Below are positions 8,788-17,049 of a stretch of 64,000 nt of DNA, piece after piece. Source of the DNA: UBA8752 sp002172485 (lineage in GTDB: Bacteria > Bacteroidota > Bacteroidia > Flavobacteriales_D > Sanyastnellaceae). Position numbers and translations under genes: made by a program. Location of the stretch: NCBI GenBank assembly GCA_042089915.1, contig JBELJZ010000004.1, positions 62,001-126,000 on the forward strand, written 5' to 3'. Each line of letters starts with the position of its first letter. Position 1 is the stretch's first letter. The notes below the pieces were generated by a model that searched no databases, was not told where the DNA came from, and saw only the letters and a program-made list of their open reading frames with translations.

Positions 8788-10269
8788 ATGGGTGTACGAC
8801 GCGCGTTGAAAGGAGTTTTACTCCTGGGAATGTTCTGGCATTTGGCTGCCCCCGTCGTTCAAGGTCAGTCGAGCACGGTGGGGGTTCGGTTGGCTACCCG
8901 TCAGTTTTTGACACCGGACGGAGCGCCATATTTAGAAGTCCAAGCGGAGATCATGGCGAAGGGGTTGCAGTGGTTGATGTCCAGCGACAGCTTGTACCGT
9001 GCTGCTGTGGAATGGACGGTGGTGGCCTACGACACGACCGGTGCTGTGGCCGGTTTCAGCAAGGCCACTGCCCGCACAGGTGCCCTGCCCTACCCCGGGG
9101 ATTTTGTGGACATTGCCCGCATTCCGTTGTCCCCTGGCCCGCATGTCCTAGAGATGACACTCTCCGACCTCGCCGTCCCGAACGCGGCTCCTTTGCAGCA
9201 CGAGATGGTGGTTGATGTGGACGCGCCCAGTGCGCTGGACATCAGCGACTTGTTCTTGGTTCAAGGTGTGGCACCCCGCGGCGAGGAGACAACGAGTTTG
9301 ACCCGGTCTGGCCGGGAAATCCTGCCATTGGTGGACCAGCGCATTTCTGCAGGAATCGAGTTCGTCCCGTTCTATGGAGAGCTGTACGGGACCGATGCGC
9401 ATTTCGGATTGGACAGTGCTTTCCTCGTCGTGGCGGGATTCCAAAATGCAGAAGGCGAATGGGTGGCCGGGACACAGCGCTTTTTCCGAGAATCTGCGGC
9501 TCCAGTGATTCCCTTGCTCGAGTCGATCCCCGTGCCGGATCCCGGCGTGTATGACCTGACCGTTGAAGTGAAGACCCCCCAACAAGTCCTGGTCGTGGCC
9601 CGGACACTTCCTGTTGAAGTGGTGGGGCTTGCGGCCCAGGATGCTGCAGAAGCGGCCAAGACACTCTCTCCTTTTGTGTTGGCGTACCAAGACCGGGACA
9701 GCCTCTACGCCATGGTGGAGTCCTTGTTGCCCATTGCGGACGCTGGCGAAAGAAGGTCGATCGAGTACTCCCTGAAGGGAGCGGGCTTGCGCACGCTGCA
9801 GTCGTTCCTCGACCAATTCTGGCTTTCCAGATCGCCTCATGACCCGAGTGCGTCATGGAGGGAATACCGAAGGGAGGTGACCATTGCCAATGAAGCGTAT
9901 GGAAGTTGCCCCAACCGGGAAGGTCACGAGACCGACATGGGTTGGATTCTCCTCCGATACGGGCGTCCCAACACCATTGTCCAGCGGCACAACGGTACCC
10001 AGTATTACCCTTACGAAATCTGGCATTACCACAAAGCTGGTCAGTTCAACAACCGTCGGTTCCTCTTCTACACGCCCCAGGTCGTGGGTGAGTGTTTTGA
10101 GCTGTTGCACAGCGACCATCCGCAGGAAATTCGCAATGCAGATTGGCTGGACATTTTGAAGACCCGAGAATTGGGTCACAGCGTGGCGGAGACGTCCGTG
10201 AATCAATTGGGGCGTCGCGATACGTATAGCCGCGAAGAGCCGGAAGACCTCTTCTTCAATCCGCGTTGA
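8788..10269 (+). CDS. GWxTD domain-containing protein
   Basis: A 493-aa exported protein with a signal peptide (MGVRRALKGVLLLG...VVQGQ). The C-terminal third carries the GWxTD-type block followed by the family's hallmark strand MGWILLRYGRPN, then IWHYH.AGQFNNRRFLFYT. The family motif itself is altered: the sequence is REGHETDMG, so the tryptophan position is histidine. GWxTD proteins occur in Bacteroidota and related phyla as periplasmic or surface proteins of unknown role. The N-terminal two thirds are predicted beta-rich. It is divergent from the PKD adhesin and 4 nt upstream of the glycosyltransferase, so the two plus-strand genes are probably co-transcribed. Confidence 0.8.
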   Translation: MGVRRALKGVLLLGMFWHLAAPVVQGQSSTVGVRLATRQFLTPDGAPYLEVQAEIMAKGLQWLMSSDSLYRAAVEWTVVAYDTTGAVAGFSKATARTGALPYPGDFVDIARIPLSPGPHVLEMTLSDLAVPNAAPLQHEMVVDVDAPSALDISDLFLVQGVAPRGEETTSLTRSGREILPLVDQRISAGIEFVPFYGELYGTDAHFGLDSAFLVVAGFQNAEGEWVAGTQRFFRESAAPVIPLLESIPVPDPGVYDLTVEVKTPQQVLVVARTLPVEVVGLAAQDAAEAAKTLSPFVLAYQDRDSLYAMVESLLPIADAGERRSIEYSLKGAGLRTLQSFLDQFWLSRSPHDPSASWREYRREVTIANEAYGSCPNREGHETDMGWILLRYGRPNTIVQRHNGTQYYPYEIWHYHKAGQFNNRRFLFYTPQVVGECFELLHSDHPQEIRNADWLDILKTRELGHSVAETSVNQLGRRDTYSREEPEDLFFNPR

Positions 10270-10273
10270 GTTC

Positions 10274-11350
10274 ATGAGCGGAGCGCCCCTTGAATCTTGT
10301 CGTGCGGCCGTGGCCATCCTCAATTGGAATGGGGTGGACCATTTGAAGCGGTTTCTCCCGTCCGTGGTGGCCCACACGGGAGGAGATGACCGCGTTGTGG
10401 TCATCGACAATGGATCGACGGATGAGAGTTTGGCTTGGCTCTCCAGGGAAGCCCCCCATGTTTTACAAGTGTGCTTGCCGGACAATCACGGCTTCGCAGG
10501 CGGATACAACTTGGGGCTGGCACAGTTGAAAGCGCAGCTCGATTTCGAATGGGTGGTCTTGCTCAACAGCGATGTGGAGGTCACCGCCGGATGGCTGGAT
10601 GGTTTGGTGTCGGCCTGCGTAGACCATGGATGGTCGGCGGCTCAGCCTAAAATCCGTGCGGTAGAAAAGCGGGCGGAATTCGAATACGCTGGTGCTGCGG
10701 GCGGGTTCGTGGATCGATTCGGTTTCATGTTTTGTGCGGGTCGCATGTTCGATGTCAATGAGCTGGACGTGGGGCAATACGATCAGGATCGGCCTGTGTT
10801 CTGGGCCAGTGGTGCCTGTCTCCTTCTTCGGTCAGAAGCCTGGTTCAGCGTGTCGGGATTGGATGAGGATTTCTTCGCCCATATGGAGGAAATCGATCTC
10901 TGCTGGCGCTTGAAAAACCGAGGTCACATCGTGGGGGCTACGGGGCGTTGTCATGTGTATCACCTCGGTGGCGGCACCCTCCAACAAGAGAATCCGAAAA
11001 AGGCATTCCTGAATTTCCGGAACAACCTGTTTCTCTTGTTGAAGAACGACCACCGGTCCGGAATCCGCGCTCGGTTGCTCAGGCGCCAAGTTCTCGATGG
11101 CATCGCTGGTCTGAAATTCCTTGCGGAGGGAAAACCTGCCTTTTTCAAGGCGGTCATCCAGGCGCACGGTGATTTCAGGAAACAGCGCGCAGCCATGGCG
11201 GCCAAGCGAAAGGCGGAGAAAGAGGCCTGCGTCCGCGCAAACCCTGAGGCTATCGCATCGGCAGGTCAATACCAAGGGAGTGTCGTGTGGGACTTTTTCG
11301 TCCGGGGCCGCAAGAAGTGGTCCGACCTTCCTCAGGACCGGTTTTCATAA
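10274..11350 (+). CDS. Glycosyltransferase family 2
   Basis: A 358-aa cytoplasmic inverting glycosyltransferase of the rhamnosyl-transferase-like GT2 subgroup. Visible features are VAILNWNG near residue 12, VVVIDNGSTDES near 38, the DxD-like LLNSDVEVT near 95, and the C-terminal-half acceptor block DEDFFAHMEEIDLCWRLKNRG near 200, the [ED]DxxWxxR-like catalytic region. It begins 4 nt after the GWxTD gene. The acceptor (surface polysaccharide or glycoprotein) cannot be told from sequence. The last 60 residues are basic and helical. Confidence 0.88.
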   Translation: MSGAPLESCRAAVAILNWNGVDHLKRFLPSVVAHTGGDDRVVVIDNGSTDESLAWLSREAPHVLQVCLPDNHGFAGGYNLGLAQLKAQLDFEWVVLLNSDVEVTAGWLDGLVSACVDHGWSAAQPKIRAVEKRAEFEYAGAAGGFVDRFGFMFCAGRMFDVNELDVGQYDQDRPVFWASGACLLLRSEAWFSVSGLDEDFFAHMEEIDLCWRLKNRGHIVGATGRCHVYHLGGGTLQQENPKKAFLNFRNNLFLLLKNDHRSGIRARLLRRQVLDGIAGLKFLAEGKPAFFKAVIQAHGDFRKQRAAMAAKRKAEKEACVRANPEAIASAGQYQGSVVWDFFVRGRKKWSDLPQDRFS

Positions 11351-11437
11351 GCGACTGCAAAGCCTTCGCGGTCATCGACAATCTCTGCATGCGCATCGCA
11401 TGGCATTGTCGGCGCAATACTGCTCATTGGGTGGGTG

Positions 11438-13147
11438 ATGGGGCGTGCCCTTCTTCCCTATTTGATGGTCGGGGTGTTGTTCGGCGAAATGCTACGTCTC
11501 GAGCATCCATTGGGTGCAGTGTGGTGTGGGGGTCTTGCTGTCTCCTCGGCCTTGTGGCGAATGCCACGCTGGTGTGTTGAGGTCCATGCGCTGGCCCTTG
11601 GTGTGGCGCTGGCCACAGTCCGCAGTCCTCCAATGTCACAAGCCTCTGGTGGAGCAAAGGAATGGGTGGTGGAACAACGGCTGTCGGCGCAACGTGGGAT
11701 GCATCGCGCGGTGTGTCGAGACCGGCAAGGGGACCGCTGGCTGTGGCACGCAGCGGCTCCGCTCGAGGTGGGCTCGGAGATCTCGGCAGTGGTGCGTGCC
11801 AGGCCTTGGCCCGAGCCTGCCCACCCTTGGGACTTTGATGCACAAGCGTTCTGGAGTGGCCGCGGCATTCGCGGTCAGTGTGTCGAAGTGATGCGCATCT
11901 CCGAGAAGTGGACGTGGCGCACCAGGGTGGCGCAATCGTTTGGGGACATCCAATGCAGGCTCCGACTTCGCTTGGATCCGCGAGGGCGAGGAGGCGATGG
12001 CGCAGGTTGGTTGGTCGGCTTGGCCGTGGGTGACAAAAGCGGACTGTCTCGGGAGGCTCAGAAGGCGTTTTCTGGACTGGGACTCGCTCATTTGACGGCG
12101 GTGAGCGGGTTCCATGTGGGGCTGGTGACGCTGATGATGTCCGGCCTGCTGTGGTGGTTACCAAGCCGGGTCAGGTGGCCCTTGGTGGTGCCGGTGGTGT
12201 GGGCGTATGTGGTGCTCTGTGGTGCTCCTTCATCTGCCGTGAGGGCGGCATTCATGTCGAGCTTGGCCGTTTTGGCATTGGCCTTGGGTCGGCGGGGACA
12301 TGGCCTCACGCTTTTGTCCGCGGTGGGCCTCTTCATGTGGTGTCGGTCGCCACACTTGGTCAGGGATGTGGGGACCCAACTCAGTTTTCTGGCGACAGCG
12401 GGCATCCTGATTTGGCATGCTGGGCGTTCCAACGTCCAGCACGGGAATGGACTTCGGAGTCGTTGGTCGCAAGCTTTGGCCATTCCCTGCGTCGCCACAT
12501 GCAGCACAGCACCTGTGGCTTGGCCCGTGTTTGGACAGCTCCCCTGGTTGTTTCTGCCGGCGAACCTCGTGGCCAGCACCGCGGTCCCCGGGTTCATGCT
12601 CTTGTTAATCTTGATTCAGGTGCTGCCGCAGGAATGGAGCCATATGGTGGCTGGCCAGGTTGTTTGGATGGCCGATGCCGCTGTTGAAGTCGTGGTCTGT
12701 CTACACGAATGGGGGCCGGCACTGAAGCTGCCTCGAAGCCACGGGGCCCTTCGGTGGATTGGAGGACTCGTGTGCATCGGGACATGGGCGGCTGTGTCAC
12801 GCGAGGATCGCCGTTGGATGGGCGTTTGTGTAGTGCTGTTGACTGCTGCGCTTCTTCGGTTGCAGTCTGGCCTGGAACGCGCTCCGGAAGTGCATGTGAT
12901 TGCACATTCCGGCGATCGAGTGGTGCTGGTCCAAGGCCGAGCCAGCGTGTTTCCATTGGAGCCCATCAAAAGTGCACGTGCCACAACATGGAAAACCCGC
13001 TCCTTGGTAGAGCGGGTTTCGTCCAAGCCGCGCCTGCCGACAGGGCGCGCGGGAGATGTGTTGGTGTGGACGCCACATGCACTGATGCTGCGGCTGCCTC
13101 AAGACACGGTGTTGTGGGTCAGTTCATCTGCGTCACCTTTTCGATGA
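11438..13147 (+). CDS. comEC: ComEC/Rec2-type competence channel protein
   Basis: A 569-aa polytopic inner-membrane protein. An N-terminal membrane pair is followed by a soluble OB-like segment (about 65-150) and the competence domain. That domain contains the signature GLAHLTAVSGFHVGLV near residue 215 and a run of about seven hydrophobic helices to about residue 460. ComEC carries single-stranded DNA across the inner membrane during natural transformation. A full metallo-beta-lactamase domain is not visible at the C-terminus, which is short (PEVHVIAHSGDRVVLV onward). Start ATG 11438 (GTG 11435 adjacent). Its 3' end overlaps the 84-aa minus-strand gene by 29 nt and carries that gene's probable terminator. 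Confidence 0.88.
   Translation: MGRALLPYLMVGVLFGEMLRLEHPLGAVWCGGLAVSSALWRMPRWCVEVHALALGVALATVRSPPMSQASGGAKEWVVEQRLSAQRGMHRAVCRDRQGDRWLWHAAAPLEVGSEISAVVRARPWPEPAHPWDFDAQAFWSGRGIRGQCVEVMRISEKWTWRTRVAQSFGDIQCRLRLRLDPRGRGGDGAGWLVGLAVGDKSGLSREAQKAFSGLGLAHLTAVSGFHVGLVTLMMSGLLWWLPSRVRWPLVVPVVWAYVVLCGAPSSAVRAAFMSSLAVLALALGRRGHGLTLLSAVGLFMWCRSPHLVRDVGTQLSFLATAGILIWHAGRSNVQHGNGLRSRWSQALAIPCVATCSTAPVAWPVFGQLPWLFLPANLVASTAVPGFMLLLILIQVLPQEWSHMVAGQVVWMADAAVEVVVCLHEWGPALKLPRSHGALRWIGGLVCIGTWAAVSREDRRWMGVCVVLLTAALLRLQSGLERAPEVHVIAHSGDRVVLVQGRASVFPLEPIKSARATTWKTRSLVERVSSKPRLPTGRAGDVLVWTPHALMLRLPQDTVLWVSSSASPFR
12993..13019 (-). terminator. Probable intrinsic terminator of the 84-aa gene, inside comEC
   Basis: Perfect 10-bp inverted repeat (AAACCCGCTC / GAGCGGGTTT) with a 7-nt loop. 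Read on the minus strand it is followed by TTTTC. It lies about 100 nt beyond the stop of the minus-strand gene at 13119. Confidence 0.6.
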
Positions 13148-13373
13148 CGTTGTCCACGTAGGACTCCCAAGCCTCCATGCCCATGATGGGGAGGATGGCA
13201 TTGACACGGTTGTTTTGCTTGCTGTAAATGGCCTCGACGTAGAATCCTTCAATCTCGAAGATGCAGAGGATGTAACGGTTTTCGACCATGCGCTGCGAAA
13301 TGCAGTTGCCATGATCCCACATGTAGTTCGTCTTCTCGTCCAGTGGAAGGCGGTTGAAGGTGCGGAGGTCCAT
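13119..13373 (-). CDS. Conserved Bacteroidota hypothetical protein (84 aa)
   Basis: A small cytoplasmic protein. The opening DLRTFNRLPLDEKTNYMWDHG is a pattern I associate with short Flavobacteriia proteins (xLxxFNxLPxxEKxxxxWxxG), followed by predicted strands (RYILCIFEIEGFYVEAIYS) and a C-terminal helix (WESYVDNVIEK). ATG 13373 is chosen because that pattern then starts at residue 2; ATG 13403 would add ten unlike residues. The function is unknown. The last 29 nt overlap comEC on the other strand. Confidence 0.7.
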   Translation of the reverse strand: MDLRTFNRLPLDEKTNYMWDHGNCISQRMVENRYILCIFEIEGFYVEAIYSKQNNRVNAILPIMGMEAWESYVDNVIEKVTQMN

Positions 13374-13459
13374 AGTACTCTGTTCTGTTGTGAAGGCCGC
13401 CATAATGGGTGACCGAGGAGGAATACGGGAGGGCCTCCGTGTGGGTTTCATTTTTGCCC

Positions 13460-13467
13460 AATCTTTG
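13460..13467 (+). promoter_or_regulatory. Candidate -7 element of HMG-CoA lyase
   Basis: AATCTTTG is one base off TAnnTTTG and ends 4 nt before ATG 13472, the same tight spacing seen at several other starts in the window. Confidence 0.35.
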
Positions 13468-13471
13468 TTGC

Positions 13472-14350
13472 ATGTCGCTTGAGAATGCAAGCCAAGACTG
13501 GCAGTTGACGGATTGTCCCAGGGACGCCATGCAAGGCTGGTCCAAACCCGTGTCGACGGACATGAAGGTGGCCTACCTCTCTGCCCTGCTCCAGGTTGGA
13601 TTCGATGTTGTCGATGCGGGCAGTTTTGTTTCGCCCAAGGCCATCCCGCAAATGGCCGACACGGCTAAGGTGTTTGATGCATTGCCAGATTCCGACAGCC
13701 GCGTATTGGCCATCGTGGCCAACCTCCGGGGGGCGAATGACGCGATCACGCAAGGCCGTGCCGACCTGATTGGATTTCCCTTCTCCATCTCGGAGACATT
13801 CCAACAGCGGAATGCGGGGACGGGCATGTCCGAGGCCTGGAATCGCCTCGAGCACATTCGAAATCGGGTCGATCAAGCCGGAAAGGACATGGTGGTTTAC
13901 CTCAGCATGGGCTTCGGCAATCCGTACGGCGACCCATGGTCGCCCGAATGGGTCGTGGAATGGAGCGATCGGCTCCACCGTGAGCTGGGTGTTACCCGAC
14001 TGGCATTGAGTGATACGGTGGGCCATGCCACCGAAGACGTCATCTCATCGGTATTCAACGCCACCTTGGAGGCGCTTCCCGGCTGCCAGATTGGAGCCCA
14101 CCTTCATGGTCGTCCGAACCAAGCGTCCAGCGCGATGAAAGCGGCTTGGGATGCAGGATGTCGCGCCTTTGACGGCGCATTGGGAGGACACGGTGGGTGT
14201 CCCATGGCCAAGGATGACCTCGTGGGCAACTTGGCGACGGAGGTGCTCATGCAGGCTCCGGAGTCTTGGGGCGCAGCCCCGAGGAATTGGAATGCGGAGG
14301 CACTCCAGGAGGCGCAGCGGTTGCGCGCTCTGATTTTTGAAGGGGCCTGA
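13472..14350 (+). CDS. Hydroxymethylglutaryl-CoA lyase
   Basis: A 292-aa TIM-barrel enzyme of the DRE-metallolyase (HMGL-like) superfamily. It would cleave HMG-CoA to acetyl-CoA and acetoacetate, the last step of leucine breakdown. The catalytic DCPRDAMQGW block (the DxxRDG-like motif with its arginine) is near residue 15, and the catalytic loop with cysteine is near residue 238 (GALGGHGGCPMA; the usual signature contains GLGGCP). The metal-binding AHLHGRPNQ (HxH) is near 210. The start gives the metal/arginine motif at the usual distance from the N-terminus. Homocitrate-synthase relatives are longer, so HMG-CoA lyase is the better call. Confidence 0.88.
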   Translation: MSLENASQDWQLTDCPRDAMQGWSKPVSTDMKVAYLSALLQVGFDVVDAGSFVSPKAIPQMADTAKVFDALPDSDSRVLAIVANLRGANDAITQGRADLIGFPFSISETFQQRNAGTGMSEAWNRLEHIRNRVDQAGKDMVVYLSMGFGNPYGDPWSPEWVVEWSDRLHRELGVTRLALSDTVGHATEDVISSVFNATLEALPGCQIGAHLHGRPNQASSAMKAAWDAGCRAFDGALGGHGGCPMAKDDLVGNLATEVLMQAPESWGAAPRNWNAEALQEAQRLRALIFEGA

Positions 14351-14367
14351 GACGGCGCCTGTACGGA

Positions 14368-14469
14368 TCAGTTCAAGCAGTGCTCGAAGAGCTCAAAGCC
14401 GTAACGGTCACGCTGAATCTCGATGCGCTCGAACTTCTTGATCGTGATGCGGATGCGAAAACGCTTCAT
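14368..14469 (-). CDS. Possible 33-aa basic small protein
   Basis: In the gap between HMG-CoA lyase and the ZIP transporter the minus strand holds ATG 14469 to TGA 14368, preceded in frame by a stop. The product MKRFRIRITIKKFERIEIQR... is strongly basic, alternates hydrophobic and charged residues like a beta hairpin, and ends FELFEHCLN. I recognise no family. Low complexity is not the explanation, so it may be a real small protein. No -7 element is obvious within 10 nt of the start. Confidence 0.35.
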   Translation of the reverse strand: MKRFRIRITIKKFERIEIQRDRYGFELFEHCLN

Positions 14470-14526
14470 GGGGCAGGATTTGGCCCCGATTACGCAGCGT
14501 CATCAGATGGGGTTACGTTTTCCCGA

Positions 14527-15273
14527 TCAAAAGTGGGTGGTCAGCAAGGACAAGCCGAGTCCCAACAAGACCGTGAAGAACTTGCGGCCATTGAACTCAT
14601 GCCCATCGGCCGTCTCGAACAGGATCGTGGTGGCGATGTGAAGGAGAATGCCCACCAGCAATCCATTGAGCGCACCGAAGGTGTGGGCGTCCTGTGGCAA
14701 TTGTCCGGCGAGTGCAATGCCCGCGCAGGGGGTCAACGCAAAGATGAGAATCCATGTCCACCGTCGCATGCGGGACGTCACTGTAGCCTGTAAAATGGTC
14801 ATGAGGGCAATGGCGACAGGCAGTTTGTGTAGCCCGATGCCCAACAAAAGTGCGATTCCTTCTCCCCCATGGTGATGGTGGTGGCCATGGTCATGGGCGT
14901 GATCATGTGCATGGTCGTGGGCCCAGGCGCTGGCATCCTCCAATCCAAATGGCATCGCTTCGATGAAGGCGTGCATGCACAAACTCACGAAGGCCAACAG
15001 TCCGAAGCGATTGCCGTGGACGTGACCGTGCTCCATGCCTTTGCTGAGGTACTCGAGCCCCACTTGTAGTAGAAACCCGCCGATGACCCAGAATCCGGCG
15101 TGACCATTGGCCAAGAAGGCCTCAGGCAGCAGGTGGAGAAAGCACAGTCCCAACAGAAAGGCGCCGCCAAAAGCCAGCAGGAGAGAAAGGTTCGAGCGAA
15201 GTCGTTTGCCCATGGCCTCACCGAGGCCAGCGCCCAACAGGGCGACGAGAAACAGTGCGATTCCTTCCATCAT
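14527..15273 (-). CDS. ZIP family divalent metal transporter
   Basis: A 248-aa inner-membrane protein with about eight hydrophobic segments. A histidine-rich loop (HDHAHDHAHDHGHHHHHGG, about residues 117-135) sits in the long cytoplasmic loop between helices 3 and 4, as in ZIP transporters. The conserved helix-4 and helix-5 metal-site motifs are visible as SLCMHAFIEAMPFG and GIGLHKLPVAIAL (H-x-x-P). ZIP proteins import or export zinc and other divalent metals. ATG 15273 overlaps the upstream methyltransferase stop in an ATGA, which fixes the start and implies translational coupling. Confidence 0.9.
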   Translation of the reverse strand: MMEGIALFLVALLGAGLGEAMGKRLRSNLSLLLAFGGAFLLGLCFLHLLPEAFLANGHAGFWVIGGFLLQVGLEYLSKGMEHGHVHGNRFGLLAFVSLCMHAFIEAMPFGLEDASAWAHDHAHDHAHDHGHHHHHGGEGIALLLGIGLHKLPVAIALMTILQATVTSRMRRWTWILIFALTPCAGIALAGQLPQDAHTFGALNGLLVGILLHIATTILFETADGHEFNGRKFFTVLLGLGLSLLTTHF

Positions 15274-16031
15274 GATCGGGTAGCGTAGAGAATGACACGG
15301 GGTGATGCGCCAGCCTTCCAAGGCTGAAGATCGTAATCACCAAAGGTGTCGCTCACTTGGAAGCCGCAGGCATGAAGCATTCGAGCAAGGTCTTCCCTGC
15401 TCAACCCGGCGACCTGTTCTATAAAGTGAAGGGATTTCCCCTCGGTTTCAAACGTGATGTCCTTGATGAATCCGTGCACCCCGCTGAATAAGGGGGCGAA
15501 TTGCCGGCGAATGGAATAGATCGTGTCGCCGCGGACCACCTTCTCCTTTTCAACCAATCTGGCCTTGGCGAAGTCGACATCTAGGAAGTCGAGGACGAGA
15601 AAGCCGCCGGGCTTGAGGTGTTTGTACACTTGCAGCAGTACAGCCTTGTGGTCTTCCGGCTTCTTGAAGTAGCCGAAACTGGTGAACAAGTTCAGGACGC
15701 CGTCGAATGGCCCTTGGACCTCAAACGTCCGCATGTCACCCTCCCGAAAGTTGAGCCTGGCCACCCCCTCGTGTTGATCGCGGGCTGCAGCAATGCTGTG
15801 TGGGCTCAGATCGATGCCCGTGACCCGGTGTCCCAGCCGGGCGGCGGCAGCGGCATGCCTCCCCATGCCACATGCCAAGTCCAGTAGCCGCAGTTCAGAC
15901 CACCCCAGCCGGTCGTGAAGCCGTTGGACGAATTGACTCGCCTCCTCTGCATTTCGATGCCCATACAGTTTGTGATAGTGGGGGCTATCAAACCACGTGG
16001 CATACCATTCTGGGGATTGCGCTTCGGTCAT
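15270..16031 (-). CDS. Class I SAM-dependent methyltransferase
   Basis: A 253-aa methyltransferase with motif I LDLACGMGRHA near residue 49, motif II VTGIDLSPHSI near 70, motif IV GPFDGVLNLFTSFGYF near 105, and a post-motif KHLKPGGFLVLDFL. The opening WYATWFDSPHYHKLYGHR is typical of a Bacteroidota group of uncharacterised methyltransferases. The substrate is unknown. It is translationally coupled (ATGA) to the downstream ZIP transporter, but nothing ties the two functions together. The best upstream -7 candidate is TATCTTCG, nine nt before the start and one base off consensus. Confidence 0.85.
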   Translation of the reverse strand: MTEAQSPEWYATWFDSPHYHKLYGHRNAEEASQFVQRLHDRLGWSELRLLDLACGMGRHAAAAARLGHRVTGIDLSPHSIAAARDQHEGVARLNFREGDMRTFEVQGPFDGVLNLFTSFGYFKKPEDHKAVLLQVYKHLKPGGFLVLDFLDVDFAKARLVEKEKVVRGDTIYSIRRQFAPLFSGVHGFIKDITFETEGKSLHFIEQVAGLSREDLARMLHACGFQVSDTFGDYDLQPWKAGASPRVILYATRS

Positions 16032-16094
16032 GGCGGAAGGCGAAGATAGTCCGGACAAAAGGCAACCTCTTCCCCCACTCTGCCGTAAAGAGGC

Positions 16095-16667
16095 ATGCGA
16101 TTCTTGTCCATGCCTGCCCCCATCTCCCCCCCAGAATGGAGTGCGGCCCTCTCTCGGCCTTGCACCCTGATTCGATTTGACGGCATTCCCCAATCCGGCG
16201 ATTTCGACCGTCTTCTCGAACGGGCGGAGCACTTGGTGGTGCAGCGGACAGCAGACCGGCGTCCCTTTCGCGCGGTCATTGAATGCCTTCAGAACCTCGA
16301 ACGCCATGCCAAGCCTGGCACACCCATCTGTTTTCAGTTGGAGGGGTGGATGGTGCAAGGGGCGCCTCGATTCCGTATTCGGACCTTGAATCACGTCCGC
16401 GACGGAGAACGTCAGCAAGTCAGCCGCTGGTTGGACCGCCATTCCGATTGGCAGCAGAATTCCGCCAGTACCTCGAGCCTCGGCTTGGCTTGGCGCGGTT
16501 TGCACCGGGATGCCCTTGCAGAGGGCCGTCGCACACCGCGCGGTGGTGCCGGACTGGGGTGGTTGTCCCTGGCCCGTCATGCTGTTCGTCCTCCGGTCAT
16601 CGGGTTGCGACAGGGCGATGGTGGAGAACGCCTGTTCTTCTCTGTGGAGGTGGCGTGCGCCGCTTGA
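16095..16667 (+). CDS. SiaB-like protein kinase (histidine-kinase-type fold)
   Basis: A 190-aa protein I place in the SiaB family because of its neighbour (a DUF1987/SiaC protein) and its own motifs. AVIECLQNLERHAK (about residue 62) looks like an N-box of a GHKL ATPase, and RGGAGLGWLSLARHA (about 150) resembles the G-box. In Pseudomonas SiaB is a kinase that phosphorylates SiaC on threonine, opposed by the SiaA phosphatase. No phosphatase or diguanylate cyclase lies next to it here. ATG 16110 is an alternative start. It precedes the SiaC-like gene by 13 nt. Confidence 0.65.
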   Translation: MRFLSMPAPISPPEWSAALSRPCTLIRFDGIPQSGDFDRLLERAEHLVVQRTADRRPFRAVIECLQNLERHAKPGTPICFQLEGWMVQGAPRFRIRTLNHVRDGERQQVSRWLDRHSDWQQNSASTSSLGLAWRGLHRDALAEGRRTPRGGAGLGWLSLARHAVRPPVIGLRQGDGGERLFFSVEVACAA

Positions 16668-16680
16668 CTATTTTGCAGGC

Positions 16681-17049
16681 ATGGGACCTCTCCTCATCGC
16701 CTCCACGGCCAAGACGCCGGAAATCAAATTTGACGCAGACCTTGGCCAGCTGATATTGAGCGGCCGGTCCATCCCGGAGAACGCGGTCGATTTCTACCGG
16801 CCGGTTCTAGAGTGGGCACAGGCCATGGATGCAGATACTCCCCTGACCGTCATGGTGCAGCTCGAGTACTTCAATACAAGCAGCAGTAAATGCCTGCTGG
16901 ACTTGTTCAAGCGACTGGAAGTAGGACATGATGTGTCCGTCAAATGGCATTTTGACGCGGACGATGAAGACATGCTGGAGGCCGGTGAAGATTACGACCA
17001 CATAGTGAGTCTCCCCTTCACCTTCATCGAGGTCGACCCGGGCGTTTGA
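16681..17049 (+). CDS. SiaC-like regulatory phosphoprotein (DUF1987)
   Basis: A 122-aa protein matching DUF1987. The opening ASTAKTPEIKFDADLGQLIL is followed by SGRSIPENAVDFYRPVLEW and the phosphosite region QLEYFNTSSSKCLLDLF (about residues 65-80). In Pseudomonas SiaC the phosphorylated threonine lies in this strand-helix junction, and the unphosphorylated form controls the diguanylate cyclase SiaD. The pairing with a SiaB-like kinase gene 13 nt upstream supports the assignment; the output partner is not in this window. TATTTTG 5 nt upstream of the ATG is a partial -7 element. The stop region overlaps the ABC transporter gene by 26 nt. Confidence 0.8.
   Translation: MGPLLIASTAKTPEIKFDADLGQLILSGRSIPENAVDFYRPVLEWAQAMDADTPLTVMVQLEYFNTSSSKCLLDLFKRLEVGHDVSVKWHFDADDEDMLEAGEDYDHIVSLPFTFIEVDPGV

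Noticed and set aside
14868..14935. Short CATGGTC/CATGATC-type tandem repeats
   Set aside because: They encode the His-Asp-rich metal loop of the ZIP transporter and are explained by protein function.
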